Assembly: GCF_902459775.1 (NCBI RefSeq)
Contig: NZ_CABPSQ010000009.1
Coordinates: 150,208-214,207, forward strand
Source: Pandoraea captiosa
GTDB lineage: Bacteria > Pseudomonadota > Gammaproteobacteria > Burkholderiales > Burkholderiaceae
DNA length: 64,000 nt
Direction of reading: 5' to 3'
Shown here in pieces: positions 50,178 through 59,432 of this stretch. The translations under genes and the position numbers were made by a program. Positions within the stretch are counted from its first letter, which is position 1, and each line of letters starts with the position of its first letter. The notes under the pieces were generated by a model. It ran no database searches and was not told where the DNA came from. It was given only the letters and a program-made list of their open reading frames with translations.

Positions 50178-51526
50178 ACCGCGCCGGAAAACTCGCTCGC
50201 CGGGGCAATCGGCAACGTCAGCGTGACACGCAGCCCGCCGCCCGACGATTTGTCCAGACGCACCGCCCCGCCCCTGCCTTCGACCAGCCGCACCACCAGC
50301 GACAGGCCCAGCCCGCAATGGCCCTCGCCGCCGCGCGACGCGTCGAGCCGTACGAAGGGCCGCATGGCGAGCGCCACCTGATCGTCCGGAATGCCTTTGC
50401 CGCAGTCGCTGACTTCGATGCATCCCGTGTCGCCGTCGCGCCATGTCGCCAACCGCACGGTCGGCTCGCCATGTTCGAGTGCGTTGTCGACGAGGTTGGA
50501 CATGACACGGTCGAGCAAGGTGCGCGGCAGCATGAAGCCGGGCCCCGCACGCAGGTGACTGACGAAGAGTGACGCGTCGTCTTGCGCGTCCGCACGTGCC
50601 AGGGCGCGCGCAGGCGCCCCATCGACCGTTGGCGTTTCCTCAGCGTCATCCGCCGGGAATTGCTCCCGGAGAAATTCGTCGACGTTGACCAGCGGACTGG
50701 TGTCGGCTTCATCACGGGCGTAAGCGAGAAATTGCTGGACGATGTGATCGATGGACGCAATATCGCGAACGAAGCCGTCGCGCGAGTCATCGCTGTCGAT
50801 CAGGTCGGCACGCAGACGCAGTCGCGTAAGCGGCGACTTCAGGTCGTGCGCAATGCCTGCGAGCATGATCGCCTGATTGTCCTGCGCCTCGGCCAGACGC
50901 TTGGCCATGTCGTTGAACGCATGCGTGAGGTCTCGCAGTTCATGCGGCCCCTGCTCGGGCAGCAGGGCCGGGCGGCGTCCGCGCGCGATGACACGTGCGG
51001 CGTGCGCCAGCCGCGCGATGGGCCGCTGCATCTGCCACGCGACGAGCAACGCCAGCAGCACGGCGCCGATGAGAATGCCCAGCGTCTCACGCACGAACGG
51101 CGGCATGGGCGGCAAATCCAGGCCGATGACGATCCACTCGTCATGCTGCGGGAGCAGCACCCAAATGTTGCCGCGCTTGCGGTCGTTGACGATATGCAGT
51201 TGCGTGCCTTCCGGCAGGCGCGAGAGCAATTCGTGGCGCAGGCGAGTCGAGCGTTCGTCGTCGACTTCTCCGGAGAATGTCGGCGTCTGTGAGACGGGCA
51301 CGCGCCGCAGGCCGTGGGGCGGTGCGAGGCTGCCGGGGGCGACGGCGCGCTGATCCACGCTCTGGATGGCAACGAGCAGCCCCCGCGCGAAGCCGTCGAC
51401 TTGCTGACGGGGGCGCTGATAGAACACCAGCGCGCTCCACACGAGATGCATCACCAGCAACACGGCAATGCCCAACCATGCCAGACGCGCGAACAGCGTG
51501 TCGCGCAGCAGCCAACGGAAATTCAC
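50171..51526 (-). CDS. EnvZ-like sensor histidine kinase (second module)
   Basis: 451 residues with membrane helices near 14-36 and 147-165 and a periplasmic domain between. HAMP, then H-box with His227 in LAGIAHDLKSPLTRLRLR, N-box NLVDNALEHG, and G-boxes GKGIP and GLGLSLV. An acidic insertion (about 280-315, with DDAEETPTVDG) interrupts the linker before the ATPase domain. The N-terminus overlaps the regulator stop by four bases, so both proteins are co-translated. It is paralogous to the kinase at 26220-27494. Confidence 0.92.
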   Translation of the reverse strand: MNFRWLLRDTLFARLAWLGIAVLLVMHLVWSALVFYQRPRQQVDGFARGLLVAIQSVDQRAVAPGSLAPPHGLRRVPVSQTPTFSGEVDDERSTRLRHELLSRLPEGTQLHIVNDRKRGNIWVLLPQHDEWIVIGLDLPPMPPFVRETLGILIGAVLLALLVAWQMQRPIARLAHAARVIARGRRPALLPEQGPHELRDLTHAFNDMAKRLAEAQDNQAIMLAGIAHDLKSPLTRLRLRADLIDSDDSRDGFVRDIASIDHIVQQFLAYARDEADTSPLVNVDEFLREQFPADDAEETPTVDGAPARALARADAQDDASLFVSHLRAGPGFMLPRTLLDRVMSNLVDNALEHGEPTVRLATWRDGDTGCIEVSDCGKGIPDDQVALAMRPFVRLDASRGGEGHCGLGLSLVVRLVEGRGGAVRLDKSSGGGLRVTLTLPIAPASEFSGAVQ

Positions 51527-52383
51527 GCAGCGCTCTCCCGCCAGCCGCGCGCAGCGCGCTTGCTCGCCGAGACGTTCGTCGCGAGCGAGAGGCCATCGTC
51601 GTGCCCGCCACCCTCGCCGCCCTCGTTGCTCCCTATACTGCCGGTGCGCTCGCGCGCGTCGGACGTCGCGCCCTCCGAGATTTCACCGCCCGGCACGAAC
51701 ACGTACCCCTTGCCACGAATCGTCTGGATATAGCGCGGTTCGGACGGATCGGTCTCGATGAGGCGACGCAGGCGCCACACCGGAACGTCGAGGCTGCGGT
51801 CGCGAAAGGTAATGCCGTCGCCATAGAGCATGGCGTGAAGCTTCACGCGCGGCAGCACCTGCATGGGATGCTGCGTGAACGCCTTGAGCATGGCAAATTC
51901 GGTATCGCGAAGCGGCAGACGTTCGCCTTCGCGCTGAAGGGTGCGCAACGAGTAGTCGAGTTCGAACGGACCGAAACGATACGGTGCACGGGCGTCCGGC
52001 GCGCTCGCAGCGACAGGCCCGCGACGACGCAGCACGGCGTGAATGCGCGCGAGCAATTCTCGCGGATCGAACGGCTTGGCAAGGTAGTCGTCGGCCCCCA
52101 GTTCCAGGCCCAGCGCACGGTCGAGCGGCCCACCGCGCGCGGACAACATGATCACGGGGATATCGTCGCCCGCAGCGCGCAAATCCTGTAACGCCCGCAG
52201 GCCATCGCGCTCGGGCATCATGATGTCGAGCAAGATGACGGACGGACGTTCGAGTTCGAGCCGGCGCATCAGCGAGGCACCGTTGTGCAGCACCGAGACC
52301 TGCATGCCATTGGCGTGCAGCAATTCGCGCAGCAGGTCGCGAACGACAGGATCGTCGTCGACCAGAAGAACATGCAGACTCAT
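51523..52383 (-). CDS. OmpR-family response regulator (second module)
   Basis: 286 residues. Receiver domain with DDD (9-11), phospho-Asp53 and KPF; the winged helix ends at IRGKGYVFVP, near residue 236. About 50 low-complexity residues follow (GGEGGGHDDG stretch), unusual for the family. It is paralogous to the regulator at 25280-26026. The gene follows a small reading frame by 17 bp and is co-transcribed with the sensor. It diverges from the macA-macB-OMF operon 0.87 kb away and probably controls it. Confidence 0.92.
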   Translation of the reverse strand: MSLHVLLVDDDPVVRDLLRELLHANGMQVSVLHNGASLMRRLELERPSVILLDIMMPERDGLRALQDLRAAGDDIPVIMLSARGGPLDRALGLELGADDYLAKPFDPRELLARIHAVLRRRGPVAASAPDARAPYRFGPFELDYSLRTLQREGERLPLRDTEFAMLKAFTQHPMQVLPRVKLHAMLYGDGITFRDRSLDVPVWRLRRLIETDPSEPRYIQTIRGKGYVFVPGGEISEGATSDARERTGSIGSNEGGEGGGHDDGLSLATNVSASKRAARGWRESAA

Positions 52384-52400
52384 GAAGATTTCTCGGTAAT

Positions 52401-52622
52401 TTAAGTTTCGCGCGGTGCGGTCGCGCTTTGCGACAGTTTCACGGCATCGTCCTGCGTCACAGCGGGTGTCTGTGGTGTGCTGGACAGCGAGCGCAGCGCG
52501 TTGGAATAGCGATCCGCGGCGGATTGCGCACGGTGCGTGCCGATCGTGGCAGCCGACCCTTGCCCCGGCAAGCGCCAGGCCCGATGTGCCGCCGCCTCCG
52601 GCGAACCAATAGTGATAGCCAT
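52401..52622 (-). CDS. Small protein upstream of the two-component system
   Basis: A 73-residue reading frame from ATG 52622 with a strong AGAGGAG eight bases upstream, ending 17 bp before the response-regulator gene. The translation (MAITIGSPEAAAHRAWRLPG ... ) matches nothing I recognise; it has no signal peptide or membrane helix and is rich in Ser, Ala, Gln and Thr. The position and ribosome-binding site suggest a real first gene of the operon, possibly a small accessory protein. Confidence 0.6.
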   Translation of the reverse strand: MAITIGSPEAAAHRAWRLPGQGSAATIGTHRAQSAADRYSNALRSLSSTPQTPAVTQDDAVKLSQSATAPRET

Positions 52623-53250
52623 GCGTTGTGCTCCTCTGTGACGAGATAGCTCGCAGTTTGCGCGCCCGTCCAGTGCACCGTTGACCGAAGCATCCAACAG
52701 AATGGCGTCCAATCCTTATTTCAGAAAGGATTGGTAAGGCGCACCGAGATGCGCCACTGACATCGCGGCTCCCGCCAACGCTCGAAAATCAAGATTTCGT
52801 CGACGTTGGGCGACATTTGGCGAAATTATAGCCAATTTAGCGAGAGCCACCGACCACGGGCGGCTTGACTCCGACAGGTCGCCCGCCTCGGCGCACGCAC
52901 GCACCCCATGCAATCTTCACACTGTGCAGAGCCTGCGTCGGCGCCCCGGCCCCACCGTCCGGTAGGCGCTGGCCCTTATGCTGCAAGCCTTTGCGAGATG
53001 CCGGACTCCCGAACACCACGCTCGTTGCGCGCGGGGCGGCGTCTCCACATTTCCTACGCCCCTACCGGCCAGCCCTTACCGGCCCCGCTCCTGCCGCAGC
53101 ACAACCGTGCTCGCCCGTCATCTCTGTTCACAAAGTCCCAACAACTGAAAACAGTTTGTCGCGCACCCTTTGTTTAGCATCGCTTCACATTCCGCTTCAC
53201 ATTCCGCTTCACATTCCGTATGGCGCCGCCTTTGGCACGCTTTTCGATCC
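52623..53250. promoter_or_regulatory. Control region between two-component system and macAB
   Basis: 628 bp without a firm gene. On the minus strand TATAAT (52830-52825) would be the -10 box for the small-protein/regulator/sensor operon; no good -35 box is visible. It is framed by an inverted repeat TTGGC (52817-52821) / GCCAA (52831-52835), which overlaps it. Near the right end three 12-bp repeats lie at 53181-53216, before the macA start. The rest (52840-53160) holds nothing I can identify. Confidence 0.5.
53181..53216. repeat. 12-bp tandem repeat, three identical units
   Basis: Three perfect copies of CGCTTCACATTC, 35 to 70 bp upstream of the macA start at 53251. They lie in the 5' UTR or promoter. 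Confidence 0.9.
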
Positions 53251-54453
53251 ATGACGCTTTTCTTCTCCCGGCTTCGGACCCAGCTTCGATCCTTGCTTCA
53301 GTCCTTGTTTCGTACCCGTCGTCGCAAAATCGGCGCGCTTGCCGCTTTCCTCGCCGTCGGCTTGCTCAGCGGACTCAGCGCGTGGCAATGGGCCCATCCC
53401 AAGCCGCCCGCCTATCTCTTCGCCAAGGTCTCGCGCAGCGATCTGGAAGACGCCGTGCTCGCGACCGGCGTGCTGCAACCCATCAAGCAAGTCGAAGTCG
53501 GCTCTCAGGCGAACGGGCAACTCCGCTCCCTGAAGGTGGTGCTCGGGGATACCGTGTCGAAAGGCCAATTGCTCGCCGAGATCGATCCGACCTCCAGCGA
53601 GAACGACTTGCGCGAAGCCAGTGCCGGGCTCACCACGCTCGCCGCCGACCGTCGCGCCAAGTCCATTCGCCAGACCCAGGCCGAGCGCGAACTCGCGCGC
53701 CAGCGCCAACTGGCGCGCGATGACGCGACGTCGCCGCGCGACCTCGAAAAGGCCCGCACCGAAGCCGAAGCCCTCACCGCGGAACTCGCGTCACTCGACT
53801 CGCAGATCAGCCAACAAAAGGTCAAGGTCGACAAGGCACGCACGAATCTGTCCTATACGCGGATCACCTCCCCGATCAACGGCACGGTGACCGCGATCAC
53901 CACACAGGAAGGGCAGACGGTGACGGCGATCTATCAGATCCCGACCATTCTGAAGGTCGCGGATCTCTCCATGATGACGATCCGCGCGCAGGTCTCCGAA
54001 GCCGACGTCGTTCGCATCCGTGCCGGTCAGCCGGTGTATTTCACGATTCTGGGCGCCCCCGAGAAGCGCTACGAGGCAAAGCTTCGCGTAATTCAGCCGT
54101 CGCCGGAAAAGATCAATAACGCGATCTTCTTCAATGCGCTTTTCGACGTGCCCAATCCGGACGGTGTATTGCGTCCGGACATGACGGCGCAAGTGTCGAT
54201 CGTGAGCGCCCGGATGTCGAATGCCCTCACCTTTCCCTCGGTCGCCCTCGGCGAGAAGCGCGCCGACGGCCGCTATCGCGTTCGCGTGCTCGACGCTGGC
54301 GGCCATGCGCACACGCGCTGGGTCAAGGTCGGGCTGGATAATCGCCTCACCGCGCAAGCGCTGGACGGCCTGTCCGAAGGCGATCGCGTCGTGACTGCCG
54401 ACCCGACCGATGCGCCGCCGCACGGCGCCAACGACACGGGAACACTGCTGTGA
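53251..54453 (+). CDS. macA: MacA-like periplasmic adaptor
   Basis: A 400-residue membrane-fusion protein for an ABC-type tripartite pump. One membrane anchor (about 28-45, GALAAFLAVGLLSGLSAW) is followed by the lipoyl domain (TGVLQPIKQVEVGSQANGQL), a long coiled-coil hairpin (SAGLTTLAADRR ... LDSQISQQKVKV) and the beta-barrel domain. The ATG at 53251 is not preceded by a clear ribosome-binding site; the upstream in-frame TTG at 53170 would take in the 12-bp repeat and is less likely. Its stop overlaps the macB GTG start. Confidence 0.88.
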   Translation: MTLFFSRLRTQLRSLLQSLFRTRRRKIGALAAFLAVGLLSGLSAWQWAHPKPPAYLFAKVSRSDLEDAVLATGVLQPIKQVEVGSQANGQLRSLKVVLGDTVSKGQLLAEIDPTSSENDLREASAGLTTLAADRRAKSIRQTQAERELARQRQLARDDATSPRDLEKARTEAEALTAELASLDSQISQQKVKVDKARTNLSYTRITSPINGTVTAITTQEGQTVTAIYQIPTILKVADLSMMTIRAQVSEADVVRIRAGQPVYFTILGAPEKRYEAKLRVIQPSPEKINNAIFFNALFDVPNPDGVLRPDMTAQVSIVSARMSNALTFPSVALGEKRADGRYRVRVLDAGGHAHTRWVKVGLDNRLTAQALDGLSEGDRVVTADPTDAPPHGANDTGTLL

Positions 54454-56543
54454 CGGCCGCATCCACGCCCCTGCTGCGCCTGTCCGGCATCTCTCGCACG
54501 TTCGGGGAAGGTGTTGGCGCAGTGACGGTGCTTCGCAACGTCGATCTGACGATCCGGCGTGGCGAGATGGTCGCGATCATGGGGCCGTCCGGCTCCGGCA
54601 AGTCGACGCTGATGAACGTGCTCGGCTGTCTCGACCGCGCCACCGAAGGACGTTACGAGATTGACGGCCACGACGTGGCCTTGCTGTCCGACGATGCGCT
54701 GGCAAAGCTGCGCCGCGAGTACTTCGGCTTCATCTTCCAGCGCTATCACCTGATGGGGCATCTCACCGCACAGGCAAACGTGGAAGTCCCGGCGGTCTAC
54801 GCCGGTGTCACCCGGTCGAATCGCGCGTCGCGCTCGGCCGCATTGCTCGAACGCCTGGGGCTCGGCAAGCATCGCCTGCATCGACCTTCGCAGATGTCCG
54901 GCGGGCAGCAACAGCGCGTGAGCATCGCCCGCGCGCTGATGAACGGCGGGGACATCATCCTCGCCGACGAGCCGACCGGCGCGCTCGATAGCCGCAGCGG
55001 GCGGGAGGTGATGCACATTCTGCGCGAGTTGCATGCGCGCGGACACACGATCATTCTCGTCACGCACGACCCGGGCGTGGCCGCATGGGCGCAACGAGTC
55101 ATCGAGATTTCCGACGGGCGCGTCAAGGGCGATCGCATCAACGACACGCCGCGTGTCGTCGAATCGACTGCCGATGTCGGACCGAATGATGGGGATGATG
55201 GGGATGATGGAGGCCATGAGGGCAATGAGGGCAGTGAGGAAGATGAGGACGACGGCAATCCGTCGTCCTCGTACAGCCCGCCGACGACAGCGAACGCATC
55301 GTCACCGTCCTCACAACGCCCGTGGCTCACGCGCTGGATCACCGGCTGGCCAACGTTCTCCGAGAGTCTCGCGATGGCGTGGCACGCGCTCGCTTCGCAT
55401 CGGCTACGCACCGGCCTGACGATGCTGGGCATCATCATCGGCATTACCTCGGTGGTCTCGCTCTCGGCCATCGGCGAAGGCACGAAACGACGCGTGCTCG
55501 ACGACATCGGCAACATCGCCCCCAACACGATCACGGTATTGCGCGGCAAGGATTTCAACGACGACAAGGCGACGGAGATCCGTACGCTCTTGCCGCGTGA
55601 CGCCACGTTGCTCGCCGCGCAACCTTACACGGACAGCGTGACGCCGCAAATCGGCCCGCGCACGGCGCGCATGCGCTTCGGACGCATCGACACCGACGCG
55701 CAGATCCACGGCGAAGGCGCGGAATTTCTGCGCGCCAACGGTCTGAAACTGGCGCGCGGTCGAAGCTTCGATGCGAGCGAGGTCGCGCGTCAGGCGCAGG
55801 TCGCACTGCTCGGCGAGAACACGCTCAGAAAACTGATGCCCAACGGCGGCGATCCGATCGGCAAGATCGTGCTCGCCGGGTCATTGCCGTTGCGGGTCAT
55901 CGGCGTGGTGCGCGACCGTTCGTCGATGTTCGTGAGCCGGACTCTCAATGTGTACGTGCCTTGGACAACGGTCGCAAGCAGACTGGCCGGCCAGCAGCAT
56001 CTGGAATCGATCACCGTGCGCATTCTGGACGGGCATCCCCCTGCGGCCGCCGAAGCGGGGATCGTTCGTGTACTCACGCGTGCCCACGGCCAGAAGGATT
56101 TCTTCACGTTCAACATGGACACGATCGTGAAGTCCATCTCGCGTACCAGCCAGATGCTCACGTTGCTGCTTTCGTTCGTCGCCCTGATCTCGCTCGTGGT
56201 CGGTGGCATCGGCGTAATGAACATCATGCTGGTGTCGGTCACGGAACGCACTCGCGAAATCGGGATTCGTCGTGCTATCGGCGCACGGCGTCAGGACATC
56301 CTCCGGCAGTTCCTCATCGAGGCGGTGCTCGTGTGTCTGATGGGCGGTGCGATCGGGGTTGCCTTGTCGTATGCCATCGGCTGGCTGGTGTCGACGCTCA
56401 TACCGCAAGTGGCCGTGGTGTTCTCCGCCAACACGTTTGCCGCTGCCGTGGCCTGCGCCTGCGCGATCGGCATGCTCAGCGGCTGGTTGCCTGCGCGCAG
56501 CGCCGCGCGGCTCGATCCGGTCGATGCCCTGGCACGCGAATGA
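54450..56543 (+). CDS. macB: MacB-like ABC transporter ATPase/permease
   Basis: 697 residues: N-terminal ATPase with Walker A GPSGSGKST (45-53), signature MSGGQQQR (149-156) and Walker B ILADEP (170-175), then a MacB permease with a first membrane helix (about 320-340), a periplasmic domain, and three C-terminal helices. The linker between ATPase and first helix (247-269) is very acidic and repetitive, with Asp, Glu and Gly, unlike E. coli MacB (648). It starts at a GTG that shares bases with the macA stop (GTGA). MacAB exports peptides, macrolides or lipids; the substrate is unknown. Confidence 0.9.
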   Translation: MTAASTPLLRLSGISRTFGEGVGAVTVLRNVDLTIRRGEMVAIMGPSGSGKSTLMNVLGCLDRATEGRYEIDGHDVALLSDDALAKLRREYFGFIFQRYHLMGHLTAQANVEVPAVYAGVTRSNRASRSAALLERLGLGKHRLHRPSQMSGGQQQRVSIARALMNGGDIILADEPTGALDSRSGREVMHILRELHARGHTIILVTHDPGVAAWAQRVIEISDGRVKGDRINDTPRVVESTADVGPNDGDDGDDGGHEGNEGSEEDEDDGNPSSSYSPPTTANASSPSSQRPWLTRWITGWPTFSESLAMAWHALASHRLRTGLTMLGIIIGITSVVSLSAIGEGTKRRVLDDIGNIAPNTITVLRGKDFNDDKATEIRTLLPRDATLLAAQPYTDSVTPQIGPRTARMRFGRIDTDAQIHGEGAEFLRANGLKLARGRSFDASEVARQAQVALLGENTLRKLMPNGGDPIGKIVLAGSLPLRVIGVVRDRSSMFVSRTLNVYVPWTTVASRLAGQQHLESITVRILDGHPPAAAEAGIVRVLTRAHGQKDFFTFNMDTIVKSISRTSQMLTLLLSFVALISLVVGGIGVMNIMLVSVTERTREIGIRRAIGARRQDILRQFLIEAVLVCLMGGAIGVALSYAIGWLVSTLIPQVAVVFSANTFAAAVACACAIGMLSGWLPARSAARLDPVDALARE

Positions 56544-56596
56544 TTTGCCCCCCGCCGTCCCGCAGCGCCCCCCTCAGGCTCGGGACGGCATTTATA

Positions 56597-56635
56597 CCCC
56601 GCGCGCGATTCGGTGTCGCGCGCGGGGGTCTTTTT
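56597..56635 (+). terminator. Strong intrinsic terminator between macB and OMF gene
   Basis: A perfect 12-bp GC stem (CCCCGCGCGCGA, 56597-56608, with TCGCGCGCGGGG, 56616-56627), seven-base loop and TCTTTTT following. It lies 54 bp after the macB stop and before the gene for the outer-membrane factor. Confidence 0.88.
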
Positions 56636-56765
56636 CACAGATTCGATGACCCGCTTTCTACCGCTCCCAAGATACGGCCAAGACCCGCGCCGCCCTCGAC
56701 TGGCGCGCTTTGCGTCGGTCCCGCTCTTCCCCCCTATTTCACGTCTGGCGAGGTTCACCGACACC

Positions 56766-58229
56766 ATGCTGCGCGGATGTGCCCCCGCCCTGAGCGCGGC
56801 GGCCGCCGCCGTTGTGCTCTCGGGATGCGCGCTCACGCGCACGGACTATGCGCGTGCGCCCTTGCCGGTTCCCGCCCAGTTCCGTACCCCCATCGACGGC
56901 ACACAGGAGGCGCCAGTCGCCGTCGGGGAGGATGCGGCGCTTCAACCCTGGTGGCGCGCCTTTCACGACCCGCGACTCGATGCGCTCATCTCGCAGGCCC
57001 TTGCAGGCAACCCCGCGCTCGCACTCAAGGCACTGCAAGCGGATCGCGACGCGCTCCAGGCCGGCCTGACGGGCGCCAATCGCTGGCCGCAATTCGCCGG
57101 CAATATCACGGGGGCGAAGTCGCGCGCCCTCGACGGCGGAAAGGCCGCGCTCGCCTACGACGGGCAAACGCGCACGACCTCAGGCGCCAGTCTGGGCATC
57201 AGCTACGAAGTCGATCTGTGGAACAAGCTGGCTGCGCAACGCGACGCCGCCGACTGGCAAGCCGCCGCCAGTGCATGGGAGCGGCGCGCAGCCGCACTGA
57301 CGCTGTCGAGCCAAGTGGCGTCGCTCTACTGGCGGGTGGCGTTTCTGAACGAGAACGTTCGCAGTGCGACGGAAGATCTCGTCGCCGCGGAGCGCGCCGT
57401 GGCGCTGGTGGAGGCGCGTCGGCGCGCAGGCGCCGTCTCGGCGCTCGATCCGGTGCAGGCGCAGCAGGACCGCGATGCCCTCGCCGGGGCGCTCGCGCAG
57501 TGGGAGCGACTTCGCGATATCGCGCGGCACGCGCTGGCAAACGCGTTGGGGAGTCCCGCACAAACGCGTTTCGCGGAAAGCGAGTCGCTCGCGGCGGTGC
57601 GATTACCCGAAGTGGCGCCCGGCCTGCCGGCGTCGCTGCTCGCGCAGCGCCCCGACCTGGCGGCCGCCGAGACGCGCGTGCGTGCGCGCCTGGCCGATGT
57701 CGATGCAGCGCGTCTGTCGTTCTATCCGTCGCTCACCCTGACCGGCATGGCGGCGACCAGCAGCGATTCGCTCACGCGCCTGCTCGCCAATCCGGTGGGC
57801 ACGCTGGCCGCATCGATTGCCATGCCGTTTCTCCAGGTGCAGACGGCACGCTTTACCACGGCCCTCGCACGCAACGATTACGAACAATCCGTCGTCATGT
57901 TTCGCAGCACGCTTCTCACGGCGCTGACGGAAGTCGAAGACGCCTTGTCCACGCGCGAGCGCACGACGGCGCAATATGCTTCACTTGCCAGCGCCGCCTC
58001 GCTCGCACAGCGCGCCGCAACGCTCTCGGGTGCGCGATATCGCGCCGGCGACATCGACCTGCAAAGCTGGCTCGACTCGCAACGGCTCGCGCGTCAGGCA
58101 CGCCGCAACGCTGCACAATCGCGGCTCGATCAGATCGACGCGACGCTCTCGCTCGTCAAGGCGCTGGGAGGGACTTTGGGGAACGACGGCCCGGTCAGCC
58201 CCGACGGCTCAGGCAGTCCCGTTCGATGA
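56766..58229 (+). CDS. NodT-family outer-membrane efflux lipoprotein
   Basis: A 487-residue outer-membrane channel protein. Start at 56766 gives a short n-region (MLRGCAPALS), a hydrophobic stretch and lipobox LSGC with the acylated Cys at residue 21. Two OEP repeats follow (LWNKLAAQRDAADWQ, LLAQRPDLAAAETRV). Upstream in-frame ATGs at 56646 and 56613 would put 40-51 residues before the lipoprotein signal and I consider them unlikely. It is the probable partner of MacAB. A terminator sits between macB and this gene. Its end overlaps the epimerase-like gene by 21 bp. Confidence 0.87.
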   Translation: MLRGCAPALSAAAAAVVLSGCALTRTDYARAPLPVPAQFRTPIDGTQEAPVAVGEDAALQPWWRAFHDPRLDALISQALAGNPALALKALQADRDALQAGLTGANRWPQFAGNITGAKSRALDGGKAALAYDGQTRTTSGASLGISYEVDLWNKLAAQRDAADWQAAASAWERRAAALTLSSQVASLYWRVAFLNENVRSATEDLVAAERAVALVEARRRAGAVSALDPVQAQQDRDALAGALAQWERLRDIARHALANALGSPAQTRFAESESLAAVRLPEVAPGLPASLLAQRPDLAAAETRVRARLADVDAARLSFYPSLTLTGMAATSSDSLTRLLANPVGTLAASIAMPFLQVQTARFTTALARNDYEQSVVMFRSTLLTALTEVEDALSTRERTTAQYASLASAASLAQRAATLSGARYRAGDIDLQSWLDSQRLARQARRNAAQSRLDQIDATLSLVKALGGTLGNDGPVSPDGSGSPVR

Positions 58230-59417
58230 TGCGTTCGATGGCACATTCGGCGAAGGTATCGCCGCGGCCGCGCCAGCCGGGGCGGCAACGTCCGCCTGAT
58301 CGCTCTGCGTCGGTCGCGTAGGTGGCGTCGGTGGCGTCGGTGGCGCCAGCGACGCCAGCAGCGCAGCCACATCGGGATACATCAGCCGATAGCCGAGTTC
58401 GCGCTTGAGTCGGGTGTTCGCCAGACGTCGCGACTCGGACATGAAGGACAGCAGCGTCGGCTCCAGCACACGCGCCGCCTCCTCGCGCGAGATGCGCGGG
58501 GGGCGTGGCAGCCCGAAAGCGTCGGCGACATGGTCGAAGTATTCCCCCATGCGCCAGTCGGTGTCGTCGCTTGCATGCACGATGCGCTGCGCCTTGCCGC
58601 GCCACATCGCACGAATCAGGATCGCTGCGAGGTCGTCGGCATGGATATGGTTGGTGTAGACGTCGTCCGACGCCTGCAACGCGGGGGTGCCCTTGCGCAA
58701 ACGCGCCAGCGGCAAGCGCTGCCCGGCATAAATTCCCGGAATGCGAACGATGGATACCCGCCATGGCGCGCGGGCGTGCTCGGCACTGCGCCACGAGGCT
58801 CGCGCGCCGGCGGCCGCCAGTGCGCCCGGCGTACGCGCACGCGCAGCGCCCGCCCGCAGCAGTCGGCGCGCGCTGCGCGCATGGAACGACGCTCTGCCCA
58901 ACGAGCGCACCGTCCGTTCGGCATCGACGCGGCGCTGGCCGCGCGGCGAACGGGGCGAGGGCGTGCGGGTCTCGTCCACATACGCGCCGCCGCAGTCGCC
59001 ATAAACGCCGCTGGTGCTCGCGTAGACGAGAATCCGGCGCGGCGCGACGGGCAGCCGTGACAGGGCCGCCCGCCCCCCCTCGGGTACAATATCGGGTTTG
59101 GATGGCCGGGTCAGTGCCGCGCGCAAACGGCGGGTTCGCCAGTCCTGGCTGCCATTGCCGGCGACCGCCGCAGGCGGCGCCAGATGCAGCACGCGCGGGG
59201 CCAGATGGCCGATACGATGCAGGCGCTTCGCCTCGTCCAGATTGGCGACGACAGGCACCGCGCCCGCAGCGCGCAAGGCAGCATGACGCGCGTCGCTGGC
59301 GGTCACGGCGAAAACGCGAAAGCGTTTGACGAGGGCCGGCAGGGCACGCATGCCGACGTCGCCGCAGCCCACGATCAACAGGCGCGGACGACCGAAGGAT
59401 TTGGACGGTTTTTTCAT
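58209..59417 (-). CDS. NAD(P)-binding epimerase/dehydratase-like protein
   Basis: 402 residues with a Rossmann fold. GxGxxG lies at 17-22 (VGCGDVG), and YASTSGVYGDCGGAYVDE is the substrate/Ser-Tyr part typical of SDR-type NAD-dependent epimerases. Substrate is unknown. The C-terminus carries a tail with TPP repeats encoded by three copies of a 9-bp unit (58321-58347). The ATG at 59417 is fixed by the GxGxxG motif; the divergent reductase start is only 15 bp away. No good Shine-Dalgarno sequence is visible. Confidence 0.82.
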   Translation of the reverse strand: MKKPSKSFGRPRLLIVGCGDVGMRALPALVKRFRVFAVTASDARHAALRAAGAVPVVANLDEAKRLHRIGHLAPRVLHLAPPAAVAGNGSQDWRTRRLRAALTRPSKPDIVPEGGRAALSRLPVAPRRILVYASTSGVYGDCGGAYVDETRTPSPRSPRGQRRVDAERTVRSLGRASFHARSARRLLRAGAARARTPGALAAAGARASWRSAEHARAPWRVSIVRIPGIYAGQRLPLARLRKGTPALQASDDVYTNHIHADDLAAILIRAMWRGKAQRIVHASDDTDWRMGEYFDHVADAFGLPRPPRISREEAARVLEPTLLSFMSESRRLANTRLKRELGYRLMYPDVAALLASLAPPTPPTPPTRPTQSDQADVAAPAGAAAAIPSPNVPSNASSNGTA

Positions 59418-59432
59418 TTTTCGGATTGTAGT

